From Phytohabitans rumicis (GTDB taxonomy: Bacteria > Actinomycetota > Actinomycetes > Mycobacteriales > Micromonosporaceae): DNA of 64,000 nucleotides. The first letter of the stretch is position 1, and every line of letters begins with the position of its first letter. The DNA lies in assembly GCF_011764445.1 (NCBI RefSeq), contig NZ_BLPG01000001.1, forward strand, positions 8,671,316 to 8,735,315. Direction: 5' to 3'. Shown piece by piece: positions 35,412 through 47,280 of this stretch. Below the pieces are notes generated by a model. It had not been told where the DNA came from and did no database searches. It saw only the letters and a program-made list of their open reading frames with translations. A program made the translations under genes and the position numbers.

Positions 35412-37421
35412 GGAGGAGCCGCCAAGACGGGCCAAGCGGGAGCTGTTCGCCTTCCTGGAGGTCGCCGCGCTGTGCGGCCTCGCCGTCGCCCAGCCGCTGC
35501 TGGACATCACCGGCAAGAGCCCCGACTTCTTCCTCTTCTACGGCGCCAGCCGGCGCGAGGTGCTGCTGCTGGTGCTGGCGGTGACGGTGGTGCCGCCGGT
35601 GGTGCTGTGGGCCGTGGGCGCGCTGTGCGGCCTCGCCTGGGCGCCGTCCCGCCTCGCCGTGCACGCCGCCACCGTGGGCGGGCTGCTCGCGGTCCTCGCG
35701 GTCCAGGTCGGCAAAAATCTCCTTCCGGTACGCGGAGTGCCGCTCGCCCTCCTCGCGATCCTCGCCGCGGCCGGGCTGACCGCGGCGTACCTGCGGTGGC
35801 GGGCGCCCGCCCAGGTGCTGCGCCTCGCGGCGGTGGGACCGGTGGCGTTCGCGCTGCTGTTCGTGTTCGCGTCGCCGTCCTCGGCCGTGCTGCTCGCCCG
35901 CGAGGGCGGCGGCTCCGGGCCGGGCGGCAAGGCGAAGCAGGAGCACCCGCCGATCGTGGTGCTGCTGCTCGACGAGTTTCCGCTGGTGTCGCTGCTCGGC
36001 CCGGACGGCCGGATCGACGCGGCCACGTACCCCAACTTCGCCCGCCTGGCCGGCGACGCCACCTGGTACCGCAACGCCACCGGGGTCAGCGGCTGGACCC
36101 CGTACGCGGTGCCGGCGATGCTGACCGGCAAGTACCCGGCCAAGGACAACGCCGCGCCGCACTTCACCGAGCACCCGGACAACCTGTTCACGTTGCTCGA
36201 CGACTCGTACGAGGAGAAGGTGCGGGAGAGCATCACGCAGCTGTGCCTGCCGAGCGTGTGCGAGCGGGAGACGCCCAAGGGCGGGCTGCCGGTGCTGCTC
36301 GGGGAGAGCGCGAAGCTGCTGCGCCAGCTCGCCTCGCCGTCGGATTCCACGCAGAAGCCGGAGGAGTCGTACCAGGAGACCACCGAGAAGGAGAGCGGTG
36401 ACGACGCGCCGCCGCCCGCCTCGCCGGACTTCCGGTTCGACCGGCTCGGCGACAACCAGCCGGCCCGCTTCACCGATTTCCTGGCCGGGTTGCAGCCGGC
36501 GGCCAAGCCCACGCTGCACTTCCTGCACCTGCTGATGCCGCACGGCCCGTGGAGCTACCTGCCGTCCGGCGTCCGCTACTCCTCGCCCGACCTGCCCAAC
36601 GACGACAACGGCGCGGGGAGGGCTGGGTGCGCCTGGCCCAGCAGCGGCACCTGGCGCAGGTGGCGTACACGGATCGGTTGCTCGGCGAGACGATCGCCGC
36701 GATGGAGGCGTCGAAGCTGTACGAGGACGCGCTCTTCGTGGTCACCGCGGACCACGGGGTCAGCTTCACGCCGGACGCGCAGGGGCGCGGGATGGGCGCG
36801 GTACAGAAGGCCGGCGACGAGGTGCTGTGGGTGCCGCTGTTCATCAAGGAGCCGCGCCAGGCGGCCGGCCGCGTCGACGACCGCAACTGGGAGCACGTCG
36901 ACCTGCTGCCCACGGTCGCCGACCTCGCCGGCGTGACGGTGCCGTGGAAGACGGACGGCATCTCCGCCGTACGCGAGACGCGCGAACGGGTCGACAAGCG
37001 CTACCACGACGTACCCAGCAAGCCGGTGACCGTCCCCGGACCGGCCAATTTCGCGGAGGTCCTGCGCGGCTCGGCCGGGCGGCCGGCGGCGCTGGCGCAG
37101 CCCCGCGCGGACCTCATCGGCACGCCCGCGGCCGCGCTGCCGGCCGCCGGCAGCCGGACGGCGAGCGCCACCGTCTCGAACGCCGACGACTTCCGCGCCG
37201 TCGACCTCGCGTCCGGCACCATCCCCGCGCTCGTGTACGGCACGGTGCCGTCCTCGGTGCCCGCCGGCACCCTGCTGGCGGTGGCGGTCAACGGCCGGAT
37301 CGCCGCGGTGACCCAGGTGGCCAAGCCGGACAAGGAAGGGCACCGTTTCGGCGCACTCATCACCGACGAGTCCGTTTTCCGCACAGGCGAGAACCAGGTG
37401 GATGTGATCCGTTTGGAGTGA
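35404..37421 (+). CDS. Membrane sulfatase / LTA-synthase-like phosphoglycerol transferase (frame broken once)
   Basis: About 672 residues once repaired. Four or more membrane helices (residues about 15-160) precede an extracellular alkaline-phosphatase-fold domain: metal/nucleophile region VVLLLDEFPLVSLL and GVSGWTPYAVPAML with the catalytic Ser/Thr, then HLLMPHGPW and VVTADHGVSF for the second metal. GTG 35404 overlaps the methyltransferase. The frame breaks at GGGG 36615-36618; one G restores GAGEGWVRLAQQRHLAQ. Members transfer or cleave phospho- or sulfo-esters in the cell envelope. Confidence 0.87.
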
Positions 37422-37524
37422 CGCATCCCTCAGCCAGATGCGCGCCGGGCACTGTCAAAACCGCAGGTATTACGGTTGAGTAAACGCATTGACACAGAAT
37501 CTGCGGCGCCAAGCGAGGGACCAC

Positions 37525-38808
<1,284 letters not shown>

Positions 38809-38860
38809 ACCGGATCGCCCCACCCGGTGTCCTTGATGGTCGACGAGACCGGGAGGGCCG

Positions 38861-39360
38861 ATGGGAGACGCACGGGGTGGGGCGTTCGACGAGTTCGTCC
38901 GGAGCAGGTCGGTGCCGCTGCTGCGGGTCGCCTACCTGCTCACGGGCGATCGGCACGCGGCCGAAGACCTGCTCCAGGAGGTCCTGGAGCAGCTCTACGT
39001 GCGGTGGCGCCGGGTCCACGCCTCACCCGAGGCGTATGCCCGCAAGGCACTGGTCAACCGGGCCGCCAACCGGTGGCGGCGGCGTGCCCGCCGGCCGGAA
39101 CGCGCGCTCGGTGACCTCGACCCGCCCACGCCCGACCACGCCGGTGACGTGGCGCTGCGCGAGGCGGTGATCACGGCGCTGCGCGCCGTACCGCCCCGGC
39201 AACGCGCCGCGGTGGTGCTCCGCTACCTGGAGGACCTGCCGGTCGCCGAGGTGGCCCAGGCGCTGGACTGCTCCGAGGGAGCCGTCAAGAGCCACACCTC
39301 GCGGGGGCTCGCCCGGCTCCGCGAGGAGTTGGCCGGGCTCCGGCCTCGTCGTACCCGTGA
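38861..39360 (+). CDS. SigE-family ECF sigma factor (frame broken once near the 3' end)
   Basis: An ECF sigma factor of 166 residues once repaired. Region 2 is PLLRVAYLLTGDRHAAEDLLQEV and region 4 is LPVAEVAQALDCSEGAVKSHTSRGLARLR. As written the frame has no stop and runs into the next gene, making an apparent sigma/membrane-protein fusion. One extra G in the run 39335-39337 gives the tail EELAGAPASSYP and TGA at 39358, after which a proper ribosome site GGGAG precedes the next ATG. The fusion is thus probably not real. Confidence 0.85.
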
Positions 39361-39382
39361 CCGACGGAACTGGGAGCCCGCG

Positions 39383-40653
39383 ATGAGCCTCACCGACACC
39401 GACATCCGTACCGTCCTGCATCGGGCGACCGACGACCTGGCCGCCCCGCCGACGCTGGTGGACGACGTCCGCCGGGGCGGGCGCCGCCGCCTGGTGCGGC
39501 GCCGCGCGTTCCTCGGCGGCGGCCTCGCCCTCGCCGCCGCGGCGTCCGCCGGGGGCGTCCTGCGCTTCTCGGGTACGCCCGGCGGCGGACTCGAGGTCGC
39601 CGGTCCGCTGCTCGACACCCCGACCCGCGGCGACCTCGCCGGTGACGCGGCCTACCTGCGAAAAGTGCGGGACGCCTGGCGGAGCCACCTGGTCGACATC
39701 GAGGTCGGGGTGCGCGGCGAGCCGAACATCCTGTGGGCCGGGACGACCCCGGTCGGCCCGGCCGCGTACATCGTCCAGCGCACCAACACCAACCCGGTGG
39801 TCGCCCAGCCCTCGGGGGAGCGCATGGTCGCCGTCGCGGCCTGGGTCGAGCCGGCCACCCGCGGGCCGAAGATCGGCACGGTCGGCACAGTCACCGACGC
39901 CAACCTGGACCTCGTCCCCCAGGCGGTGCTGCTCGGGCCGACTACGACGTGCTGGTCGTGCTCGACGGCGGGGTCCCGGTGGACTTCTCGCCGGCGCTGC
40001 GATACACGTCGGACGGGCGGGTCGAGCGCACTTACCAGCGGATCGCGTTCGTGGGCGGCGCCGCCGTACTGCGGCTCGCGTCGCAGAAGCAGAAGGTCAC
40101 CATCGGGCTGGTCCGCCCGCCGGCCGACCGGAAAAACGCCGTCTTCGTGGAGAAGGCGACGGAGGTCCTGTTCCCCGGCGGCAAGGACAGGCCCGCCCCG
40201 CCGGCGTACGAGCACACCCTCCCCGGGGCCGAACAGGTGTGGGGCGCCGACCGCCAGGGCGTGGTCCGGCGGTACGTCGACGACGTCAGCGCGCTCGCCC
40301 CGTACATCGACCCGGCCGGCTACCACACGCACAACGGCTCCCCGCTGCTGACGGTCTACGGCGTCACCCCGGACGGCCGCCGCCTGCTCGTGCAGACCAT
40401 CCAGTACGACGACGACCCGTCCCGCGTGATCGTGCTGCTCGCCCGCGGCGACGCGCCGTTCCAGCCGGTCGCCAGCGGCTTCGCGAACTGGAAGGCGGCC
40501 CTGCCGGTGCGCCTGGAACTGCCGGACGGGCAGGGCATCCTGGTGGCGGCCGAGGGCAAGCGCATCACCTACCGCCTGAACGGCACCCGCCACGACGCCG
40601 CCCCCAACGCCGCCCTCCTCCCCCCAGGCGCCACCAACATCACCGCCGGCTAA
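39383..40653 (+). CDS. Membrane-anchored sigma-factor partner protein (frame broken once)
   Basis: About 423 residues once repaired. Residues 1-45 (DIRTVLHRATDDLAAPPTLV, then an arginine-rich run) are the cytoplasmic part typical of the protein that follows SigE-family sigma genes in actinomycetes; one membrane helix or Tat-like signal (LALAAAASAGGVL) follows; the rest is an extracellular beta-rich domain with no enzyme motif. It may act as an anti-sigma factor or sensor. The GGG run 39935-39937 lacks one G; adding it restores LLGADYDVLVVLDGG. Confidence 0.8.
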
Positions 40654-40684
40654 CCCCACCCGTTCCGCGCGCCGCCCGTTCTGT

Positions 40685-40789
40685 GCGCCGATCAAGGGCC
40701 TCCCCGCCGATCAAGGGCATATGGTCGTGCTTTGATCTCCAAACCACGGCCGTTTGCCCTTGATCGGCGGGCTTTCCCTCGATCGGCGC
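40685..40789. repeat. Dispersed nested palindrome, copy 2 of 6
   Basis: Same unit as copy 1 in inverse orientation, with outer arms GCGCCGATCAAGGG and CCCTCGATCGGCGC and inner arms CCGATCAAGGGC and GCCCTTGATCGG. It fills most of the gap between the sigma partner gene and the convergent DUF1707 gene. Confidence 0.9.
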
Positions 40790-40820
40790 CGTCGTGGTGC
40801 GGCGGGCGCCGCGCCACCGG

Positions 40821-43067
40821 CTAGCGCGGACCGATCACGGTGACCGGCGGGACGCTGTCGCCCGCGGGGCTGACCACGACGTACCGGTCACCCACCCGCT
40901 GCACCTCGACGTCGACGCCGCCCAGGGTGAGCGCGTTCTCGCCGGGCTTCACCCGCGCCCGCACGGTACCGTCCTGAGTGGACAGTGCTAGCAACTGCAG
41001 CTCGTAGTCCACGTAGGCCACGGCGACGACGTCGTCCCCGGCCTGGCCGAGGCTCGACACGAACCCCGGGTCGGTGTGCCACAGCCGCCGGCCGTCGGTG
41101 AGCGAGAACCCGGCGACGCCCTTGTCCTCGTTGTCGCCGGGCTTGCGCGTCGGGGCGACCAGAACGTCGCCCACCACGACCACCGGGTACCACGGCCGGG
41201 CGACCCAGTTGGTCGGGAACACGTCGAGCGCGAGGTCCCAGTCGGGCTGCTGCTGCGCGATGGTGGCCCGCCGCTTGCCCTGCTCGTCGAACGCGATGAA
41301 CGCGCCGCCCGCGTCGCTGGTCCGGACCACGACCGGATCGAGCGAGAGCACCACCGTCGCCTTGTAGGCGCCGTCCTCGTCGTCGTCCTGGCTCATCCGC
41401 AGCGGCGCGCGCCAGCGCTCCTTGCCGGAGGCGGCGTCGACGAGCGCGAGCGTCATGGTGCGGTCGGGACACGCGGTCAGCAGGGCGGCGACGTCGCCGG
41501 CGGCGGTCACCGAGTACGGCAGGCAGCCCTTGGCGACCGGCAGCCGCCACCGCTGCGCGTCGCTCCGCGCGTCGACGGCGACGAAACCGGTCGGCTCCCG
41601 GATGACCGCGGTGTCCCGGGCGAGCGCGACCTCGTGGGCGTACCGGTAGTCGATGCCGCCCCCGGGGCGCGGCCGCTGCCACAGCGGCTGCCCGGTGCGG
41701 AGGTCGAGGCCGACGATCGTCGTGCACCGGTATTCCGGCCCGTACCCCACGATGCCGACGTCGCCGTCGACGGCGCGGCTCATCGTGCACAGCTCGTTGT
41801 CGGCCGGCACCTGGAAGGTCCACTCGACGTGGCCATCGGCCAGGTCGTACGCGACGACCCGGTCGTCCCGGGCCCGGATGACCGCGCCGTCGGTGAACCA
41901 GGTGCCCAGACCCTTCGCGCCGGGCGGGCGGTCGAACGCCGCGATCCACCGCACGCCCAGGCTCGGCCCGGCGGCGGCGTCGCCGGTGCCGGGATCCTCG
42001 TCGGTCAGGCCGATGACGGCGCCGATCACGGCCAAGACCACGACGATGACCACGGCCACGGCCAGGCCGGCGGGGCGCCCCTTGGCCGGCCGCCGCGGCG
42101 CCGTGCCGGCCGGTGGCTGCTCGTCGGGTACGACCAGGTCGTCGAGCAGCGGCCGGAGCGCGCCCGCGGTGCCGGCGGCGTACGCCTTGGTCACCCGCTC
42201 GTCGTACTCGTCGAGGGTGAGCCGGCCGTCGTCCAGCGCGTGCTGCAGCTCCTGCGCGGCCAGTTCCCGCTCGGCGTCGGTGAGCCGGTGCCGCCGCTTC
42301 AGCGCCAGCAGCGAATTCGCCGTCGCCCGGCTGCCGGGCGTCGGTGTCAGGTCGGTGAGCAGCTTGGCCAGGTCGCGGTCCCGGGTCGCCGCGGTGGCGG
42401 CGGCGACCCGCTTGGCGTGCTCGGCCGCGTCCAGCTGGCCGGCGGCGTGCGCGTGGTCCAGGCGCCGCACCGCGCGCGCCCGCTCGGCCGGGTTGGCCCG
42501 CTCGCCCAGGTCGATGGCGAGCTCGTCGAGCTGCCGGTACCGCTCGGCCCGCCCTACGTCGGCCCGCCGGTCGCGGTGCTCGTCGGCGCTCAGCAGGCCG
42601 TCGGTCAGGGCCGCCGCGAGCCGGTCCAGGACCGCCTGCCGGTCCGCGGCCGACACGAACAGGTCCGCGCGCGGTGTTTCCGGCGGTCCGGGTACGCCGT
42701 CCACCAGCGGCTTGAGCTCGGCGTACGTGCCGGCCGACGCGACCCCGGCGAGCCGCCGTTCGTGCTCGGCCTCGGTCAACCGGCCGTCGGTCACCGCGTC
42801 GGCGAGCCAGCGATTGACCTGCTCCCGGTCACCCTGCCGGACCCGCAACTGGTCGGCCCAGTCCCGGACCCCGAGCTGGCTGGGCAGGTCGGCGAGCAGC
42901 GCGTTGAGTTCGCCGACGGACTTGGCGTCCTGGACCGACCGGGAGCGGTTGTCGTACTCCGCCGCGTCGAGCCGGCCCTCCCGCAACGCGGTCCCGAGCA
43001 CGTCGGCGGCCCGCTGCCGGTCAGCGCTCGACGCGCGCAGCATGTCCCGCCGTTCCTTTGCCGTCAC
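40821..43067 (-). CDS. Five-fold DUF1707 protein with membrane helix and beta-propeller
   Basis: A 748-residue protein. Residues about 10-320 contain five successive DUF1707/SHOCT-like helical units, each with the pattern DRxxxxxxLxxAxxDGRLxxxEHxxR and a following LxxLLxDL helix pair. A membrane helix (GLAVAVVIVVVLAVIGAVIGL, near 340) leads to an extracellular PQQ-like beta-propeller (about 380-748) with repeats such as VVAYDLADGHVEWTF and VVGLDLRTGQPLWQR. The common form has one DUF1707 unit, so this repetition is unusual. The propeller may sense the cell wall and the DUF1707 tail act inside, but no function is established. Confidence 0.8.
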   Translation of the reverse strand: MTAKERRDMLRASSADRQRAADVLGTALREGRLDAAEYDNRSRSVQDAKSVGELNALLADLPSQLGVRDWADQLRVRQGDREQVNRWLADAVTDGRLTEAEHERRLAGVASAGTYAELKPLVDGVPGPPETPRADLFVSAADRQAVLDRLAAALTDGLLSADEHRDRRADVGRAERYRQLDELAIDLGERANPAERARAVRRLDHAHAAGQLDAAEHAKRVAAATAATRDRDLAKLLTDLTPTPGSRATANSLLALKRRHRLTDAERELAAQELQHALDDGRLTLDEYDERVTKAYAAGTAGALRPLLDDLVVPDEQPPAGTAPRRPAKGRPAGLAVAVVIVVVLAVIGAVIGLTDEDPGTGDAAAGPSLGVRWIAAFDRPPGAKGLGTWFTDGAVIRARDDRVVAYDLADGHVEWTFQVPADNELCTMSRAVDGDVGIVGYGPEYRCTTIVGLDLRTGQPLWQRPRPGGGIDYRYAHEVALARDTAVIREPTGFVAVDARSDAQRWRLPVAKGCLPYSVTAAGDVAALLTACPDRTMTLALVDAASGKERWRAPLRMSQDDDEDGAYKATVVLSLDPVVVRTSDAGGAFIAFDEQGKRRATIAQQQPDWDLALDVFPTNWVARPWYPVVVVGDVLVAPTRKPGDNEDKGVAGFSLTDGRRLWHTDPGFVSSLGQAGDDVVAVAYVDYELQLLALSTQDGTVRARVKPGENALTLGGVDVEVQRVGDRYVVVSPAGDSVPPVTVIGPR

Positions 43068-43091
43068 GGCCGGCCATCCTAGCGCACAAGA

Positions 43092-44569
43092 TCAATACAG
43101 GTACGCGCCGTCGACGACCGCCACCGCCGTCGAGCCCACCGGGAGGTACGTCGTGAGGCGTACCGGGCGGCCTTGTGCCACGTCGTCGGCGGTGCAGATG
43201 TGCTCCCGCGTGACCAGGAACCGCCAGCGCTCGTCCCGGGCGCAGATCCGCTGCCCGACCCGGTCGCCGTACGCCACGATCGAGGTGAACGCCGGCCACG
43301 CCTCCTGCTGGACGTCGACCACCACCGGCCGGCCGGCGGCGTGCTCGCTCAGCGCGGTCAGCACCCGGGGCAGCTCGGGCAGGTGCTCCGGGTTGCTGGC
43401 CAGCGCCGGCGACCGGCTCGCGATGCCGAGCGCGCCGACCACCACCGCCAGCACCAGCACCACCGGCCGCGCCCCCACCCCGGCCACCAGCAGCATCAGC
43501 AGGAGCAGCGGCACCGCCCGGGAGAAGTGCCCGACGTACGTCTGCTCCAAGTCGTCGACGCCGCGCACGGCGTACCCGGCGAAGAGGACCGTCGCCAGCG
43601 CGGCCATGGCCAGGCCGGCGCCGAGGAACCGGCGCGGTGGCCCGGCCGGCTGCCACCGGGCGAGCGCCGCCACCCCGCCGAAGAGGCCCACGAACAGCAC
43701 CACCGCGAGCGCCGTCCGCTCCGCCCAGAAGTGCAGCACGAACCCGGCCGTGGCGCCGGCCCCGTGCAGCCCCTGCTTGCCGCCGTACCCGAAGTAGCGG
43801 CTGAACTCGCCCGGCCAGTGCAGCAGCAGGTTGATCGCGATCGGCAGCAGGAACACGCCGACCACCGCGCCGGTGGCCGCCCACGGCACCCGCTGGGTGA
43901 GGGCGGACGCCCGCCAGGCCATGAAGAGGGCCGCGCCGACCAGCACCGGCACGAAGAACAGGAACCCGGCGTGCCCGTGCACCAGCAGCCCGGCGGCGAG
44001 CGCCAGCGCCGGCAGGTGCGCGACCCGCCCGGCCGCCACCGACGCTCCGGCGGTCAGCAGCAGCAGGAACGGCGCCACGTACAGGTGCGGCATCCACGCC
44101 GACGCCAGCAGCGGCGGCTGCACCGCGAAGAAGACCAGGGCGGCCGAGCCGGACAGCGCGGTCGCCCGCCACGCGCCCGTCCAGGTGTGCAGGATGGCCA
44201 GGCTCAGCGCCACGAGTACGGCGTTGAGCGCGAGCAGCGCCAGCCACTGGCCGTTCCAGGGGCGGGCACGACGCCCAGCAGGTCGTGGAAGAACCACTCG
44301 CCGAACGCCTGCACGTAGAAGAACGCCGGCCCCGGGTGCGAGAAGCCCAGCCGGGAGTAGTTGCCGACCAGCAGCTCGAAGTGCTTGGCGTCGGCCGTGA
44401 TGATCGAGTTGGCGGCGAAGTCGCCGCGTTCGTACACCGCGCCGGTGAACACCCGGTGGTTGCGGGCCAGGAGCAGCGCCAGCACCGCCGCCGCGCCCAC
44501 GGCGAACACCGTGCGACTCCCGGCGGCCACGCCGGCGCGTTCCGGCGCCGTCACCACTTGCCCGCTCAC
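43092..44569 (-). CDS. Polytopic membrane glycosyltransferase-like protein (frame broken once)
   Basis: About 492 residues once repaired, with around ten helices and a first external loop containing NSIITADAKHFELLVGNYS and SHPGPAFFYVQAFGEW, the GT-C arrangement. The C-terminal 100 residues are soluble. The frame breaks at GGGG 44259-44262 (reverse-strand CCCC): one base joins VVPAP to WNGQWLALLALNAVL. Similar in build to the protein at 22.7-24.4 kb. Probably moves sugars onto envelope polymers. Confidence 0.72.
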
Positions 44570-44646
44570 CCTGCCCCCGATGTGCCGCGCGGCCGTTCGC
44601 CAGCGCGTTCGTCATCGTAAGCGAAGCGGTGGAGCCGGCCCGTCCG

Positions 44647-44772
44647 CGCGCCGATCAAGGACTTTCGCGCCGATCAAGGGCAAACGGCCGTGGATCGGAG
44701 ATCAAAGCACGACCGTTCGCCCTTGATCGACGGGAAAGCCCTTGATCGACGGGAAAGCCCTTGATCGGCGCG
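44647..44772. repeat. Dispersed nested palindrome, copy 3 of 6, with internal duplication
   Basis: A copy of the six-member repeat whose right part contains CTTGATCGACGGGAAAGCC twice in tandem, lengthening it to about 126 bp. It stands between two reverse-strand genes and ends five bases before the ligase stop. Confidence 0.9.
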
Positions 44773-44776
44773 GGGG

Positions 44777-46257
44777 TTAGCCGTCTGTCGGCCACTCGTG
44801 GACGGGGAGGTTGGCGTGCATGAGGGGATGTAGCGCTGGAGCACGGCGCGCAGCGCGTCGGCGCGCTCCAGGTTGCGCTCGTCTTCGAGGCGGTGCAGCG
44901 CGTCCACCTGCCAGGAGGCGCCGTTGCGGCCGGTCAGGCAGCGCTGCTCGATGATGCGGAGCAGGCGGTCGCGCTCGCCGGCGTCGACGCCCCACGCGTC
45001 CAGGCCGTCGTACGCCATCGGGAGCAGGCGGCGCAGCACCAGCTCGGTGACCGGCACGTAGCCCAGGCCGGGCCAGAACACCGTGGCGGTGATGCCGTGG
45101 CGGGCGCCGCTGTGGAAGTTCTCCTCGGCGGCGCTGAACGACATCTGGGACCACAGCGGACGGTCCGACTCGGCGAGCGTGCGGACGAGGCCGAAGTAGA
45201 AGGCGCCGTTCGCGATGGTGTCCACGACCGTGGGGCCGGCGGGGAGCACCCTGTTCTCCACGCGCAGGTGCGGGAGGTCGCCCACCACGTCGTACACGGG
45301 GCGGTTCCAGCGGTAGACGGTGCCGTTGTGCAGCCGCAGCTCGCTCAGTTGGGGCGTGCCGCCCTGCGCCAGGATCTGCGCCGGGTCCTCGTCGTCACAC
45401 ACCGGCAGCAGGGCGGGGAAGTACCGCACGTTCTCCTCGAAGAGGTCGAACACCGAGGTGATCCACCGCTCCCCGAACCACACCCGCGGGCGTACCCCTT
45501 GGGCTTTGATCTCTTCGGACCGGGTGTCGGTGGCCTGCTCGAAGAGCGGGATGCGGGTCTCCCGCCACAGCTCCCGGCCGAACAGGAACGGCGCGTTGGC
45601 GCCGAGCGCCACCTGGACGCCGGCGACGGCCTGGGCGGCGTTCCAGTACGCGGCGAAGTCTCCCGGGCTGACCTGGAGGTGGAACTGGGTGCTGGTGCAG
45701 GCCGCCTCGGGCGCCACCGTGTCGGCGGTGGCGGCGAGCCGGTCCACGCCGTCGATGCGGATCTCCAGGTCTTCCCCGCGGGCGGCGAAGATCTGCTCGT
45801 TGAGCAGGGCGTACCGCGGGTTGGCCGACAGCGACTCCAGGGTCAGGTGCTCGCGGTGCAGGGTCGGCAGGATGCCGATCATGACCATGTGCGCACCGAC
45901 GGTGCGGGCCTTGTCCTCGGCGGCGTTGAGGCTGGCCCGCACATGCCGCTCGAAGTCGGCGGGGCCGTCCCCGGCCAGCCGGCGTGGCGCCACGTTGATC
46001 TCGATGTTGAACTGTCCCAGTTCGGTCTGGAAGTCCGGATCGGCGATCGCGGCCAGCGCCTCGGCGTTGCGCATCGCCGGCTCGGCCTCGTCGTCGACCA
46101 GGTTGAGCTCGATCTCCAGCCCGGTCATCGGCCGCTCGAACTCGAACTTCGACCCGCGCAGCATCTCGGCGAACACGTCCAGACACTGCCGGACCTTCTG
46201 GCGGTGCCGGGCCCGGTCCTCCCGGGTGAACTGGTGCCGCCCGACCTCGGTGCCCAT
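44777..46257 (-). CDS. Glutamate-cysteine ligase family protein (frame broken at the end)
   Basis: About 493 residues once repaired. GCS2/GshA-like features: TGLEIELNLVDD with the metal-binding Glu pair, ELGQFNIEINVAPR, TSTQFHLQVSP and the C-terminal HSGARHGITATVFWPG. The family joins glutamate to an amine, for example in glutathione, ergothioneine or mycothiol-related thiol metabolism; which amine is not evident. The break at GGGG 44824-44827 affects only the last 15 residues: one base gives RYIPLMHANLPVHEW and a TAA at 44777. Confidence 0.87.
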
Positions 46258-46281
46258 GCCATTACGGTGGCACGGCGCGGG

Positions 46282-47184
46282 CTAGGACACTAGTACCGGT
46301 TCGCGTTCCTCGGCGGTGTCGGGCTCTCCGACCGGCTCCTCCTCGGCGGCGGGCACGGGCGCGGGGTGGGCCAGCAGCACCACGCCCCACGAGGCGGCGG
46401 TCGCGGCGGTCAGCGCCAGGGCCGCGCCCGCGGCGCCGCCGGCGAACCGCTCGCCCAGCAGCGCCATGCCGATGACGGCGGACGCCATCGGGTTGGCCAG
46501 GGTCACCGTGGCGAGCGGGGCGCCGAGCCCCGAGTCCCGGTACGCCACCTGCGCCAGCAGCAGCCCGCCGACCGCCATGACGGCCAGCGCCAGGGCGACC
46601 GGGCTGAAGAGCGCGCGCACGCCGTCTTCGGCGGCCCGCAGGGCCACGGTCTGGGTCAGCGCCGACGCGACGGCGAACGCGATCCCGGAGGCGGTCGCGT
46701 AGAGCAGGCTGCGGGCCATGGCTGCTTTCGCCAGCCGGGCGGCGACCATCAGCGCGGCCACCGTCGCGGCGGCGACCACCGCGAGCAGTCCGGCGTCGCC
46801 GGATCCCAGGGCCTCCGCGCCGGTCGCGGGAGCGACAAGCAGCAGGAGTACGACGAGACCGGCGACCGTCAGGCCCGCTCCCCGCCAGTGGCCGGTGGAC
46901 ACGCGCCGCCCCACCATGGCCGCGCCCATCGGCAGGGCCAGCACGAGGGTGAGCACACCCAGCGGCTGCACCAGGGACAGCGGTCCGTACGCCAGCGCGG
47001 CCACGTGCAGCCCGCCGCCGGCCGCGTTGAGTCCGACCGCGAGCCACCAGCGCGCACGCCGCAGCAGGGCCAGGACGGGTTCGTGGTCGGCTTCCGCGGC
47101 GAGGCGCTCCTGCGCCACCGCTCCGGCCGCGTACGCCGCTGCGGACGCGATCGCGAAGATCACGGCCAGCGGTAACGCACTCAT
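46282..47184 (-). CDS. EamA/DMT-type transporter
   Basis: A membrane protein of 300 residues with about ten helices in two similar halves, the drug/metabolite transporter fold (first half ending in LLVAPATGAE, second containing LANPMASAVIGMALLGERF, the EamA signature). A TTG at 47226 would add 14 residues; ATG 47184 is preferred because it starts just before the first helix. The acidic C-terminal tail is cytoplasmic. Substrate unknown. Confidence 0.85.
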   Translation of the reverse strand: MSALPLAVIFAIASAAAYAAGAVAQERLAAEADHEPVLALLRRARWWLAVGLNAAGGGLHVAALAYGPLSLVQPLGVLTLVLALPMGAAMVGRRVSTGHWRGAGLTVAGLVVLLLLVAPATGAEALGSGDAGLLAVVAAATVAALMVAARLAKAAMARSLLYATASGIAFAVASALTQTVALRAAEDGVRALFSPVALALAVMAVGGLLLAQVAYRDSGLGAPLATVTLANPMASAVIGMALLGERFAGGAAGAALALTAATAASWGVVLLAHPAPVPAAEEEPVGEPDTAEEREPVLVS

Positions 47185-47280
47185 GAACTGATCATTGCTC
47201 GCGTTCGGCCCCTTGGCGTCAGCCAACGGAGGGTTTGTGTGCTACGTCATGCGCGGTAGACGGCCGAGGCGACCTCATCC

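Noticed and set aside
38861-40351. Sigma factor fused to a membrane protein
   Set aside because: The open frame arises because one G is missing; adding it gives a normal stop at 39358 and a ribosome site before the next ATG.
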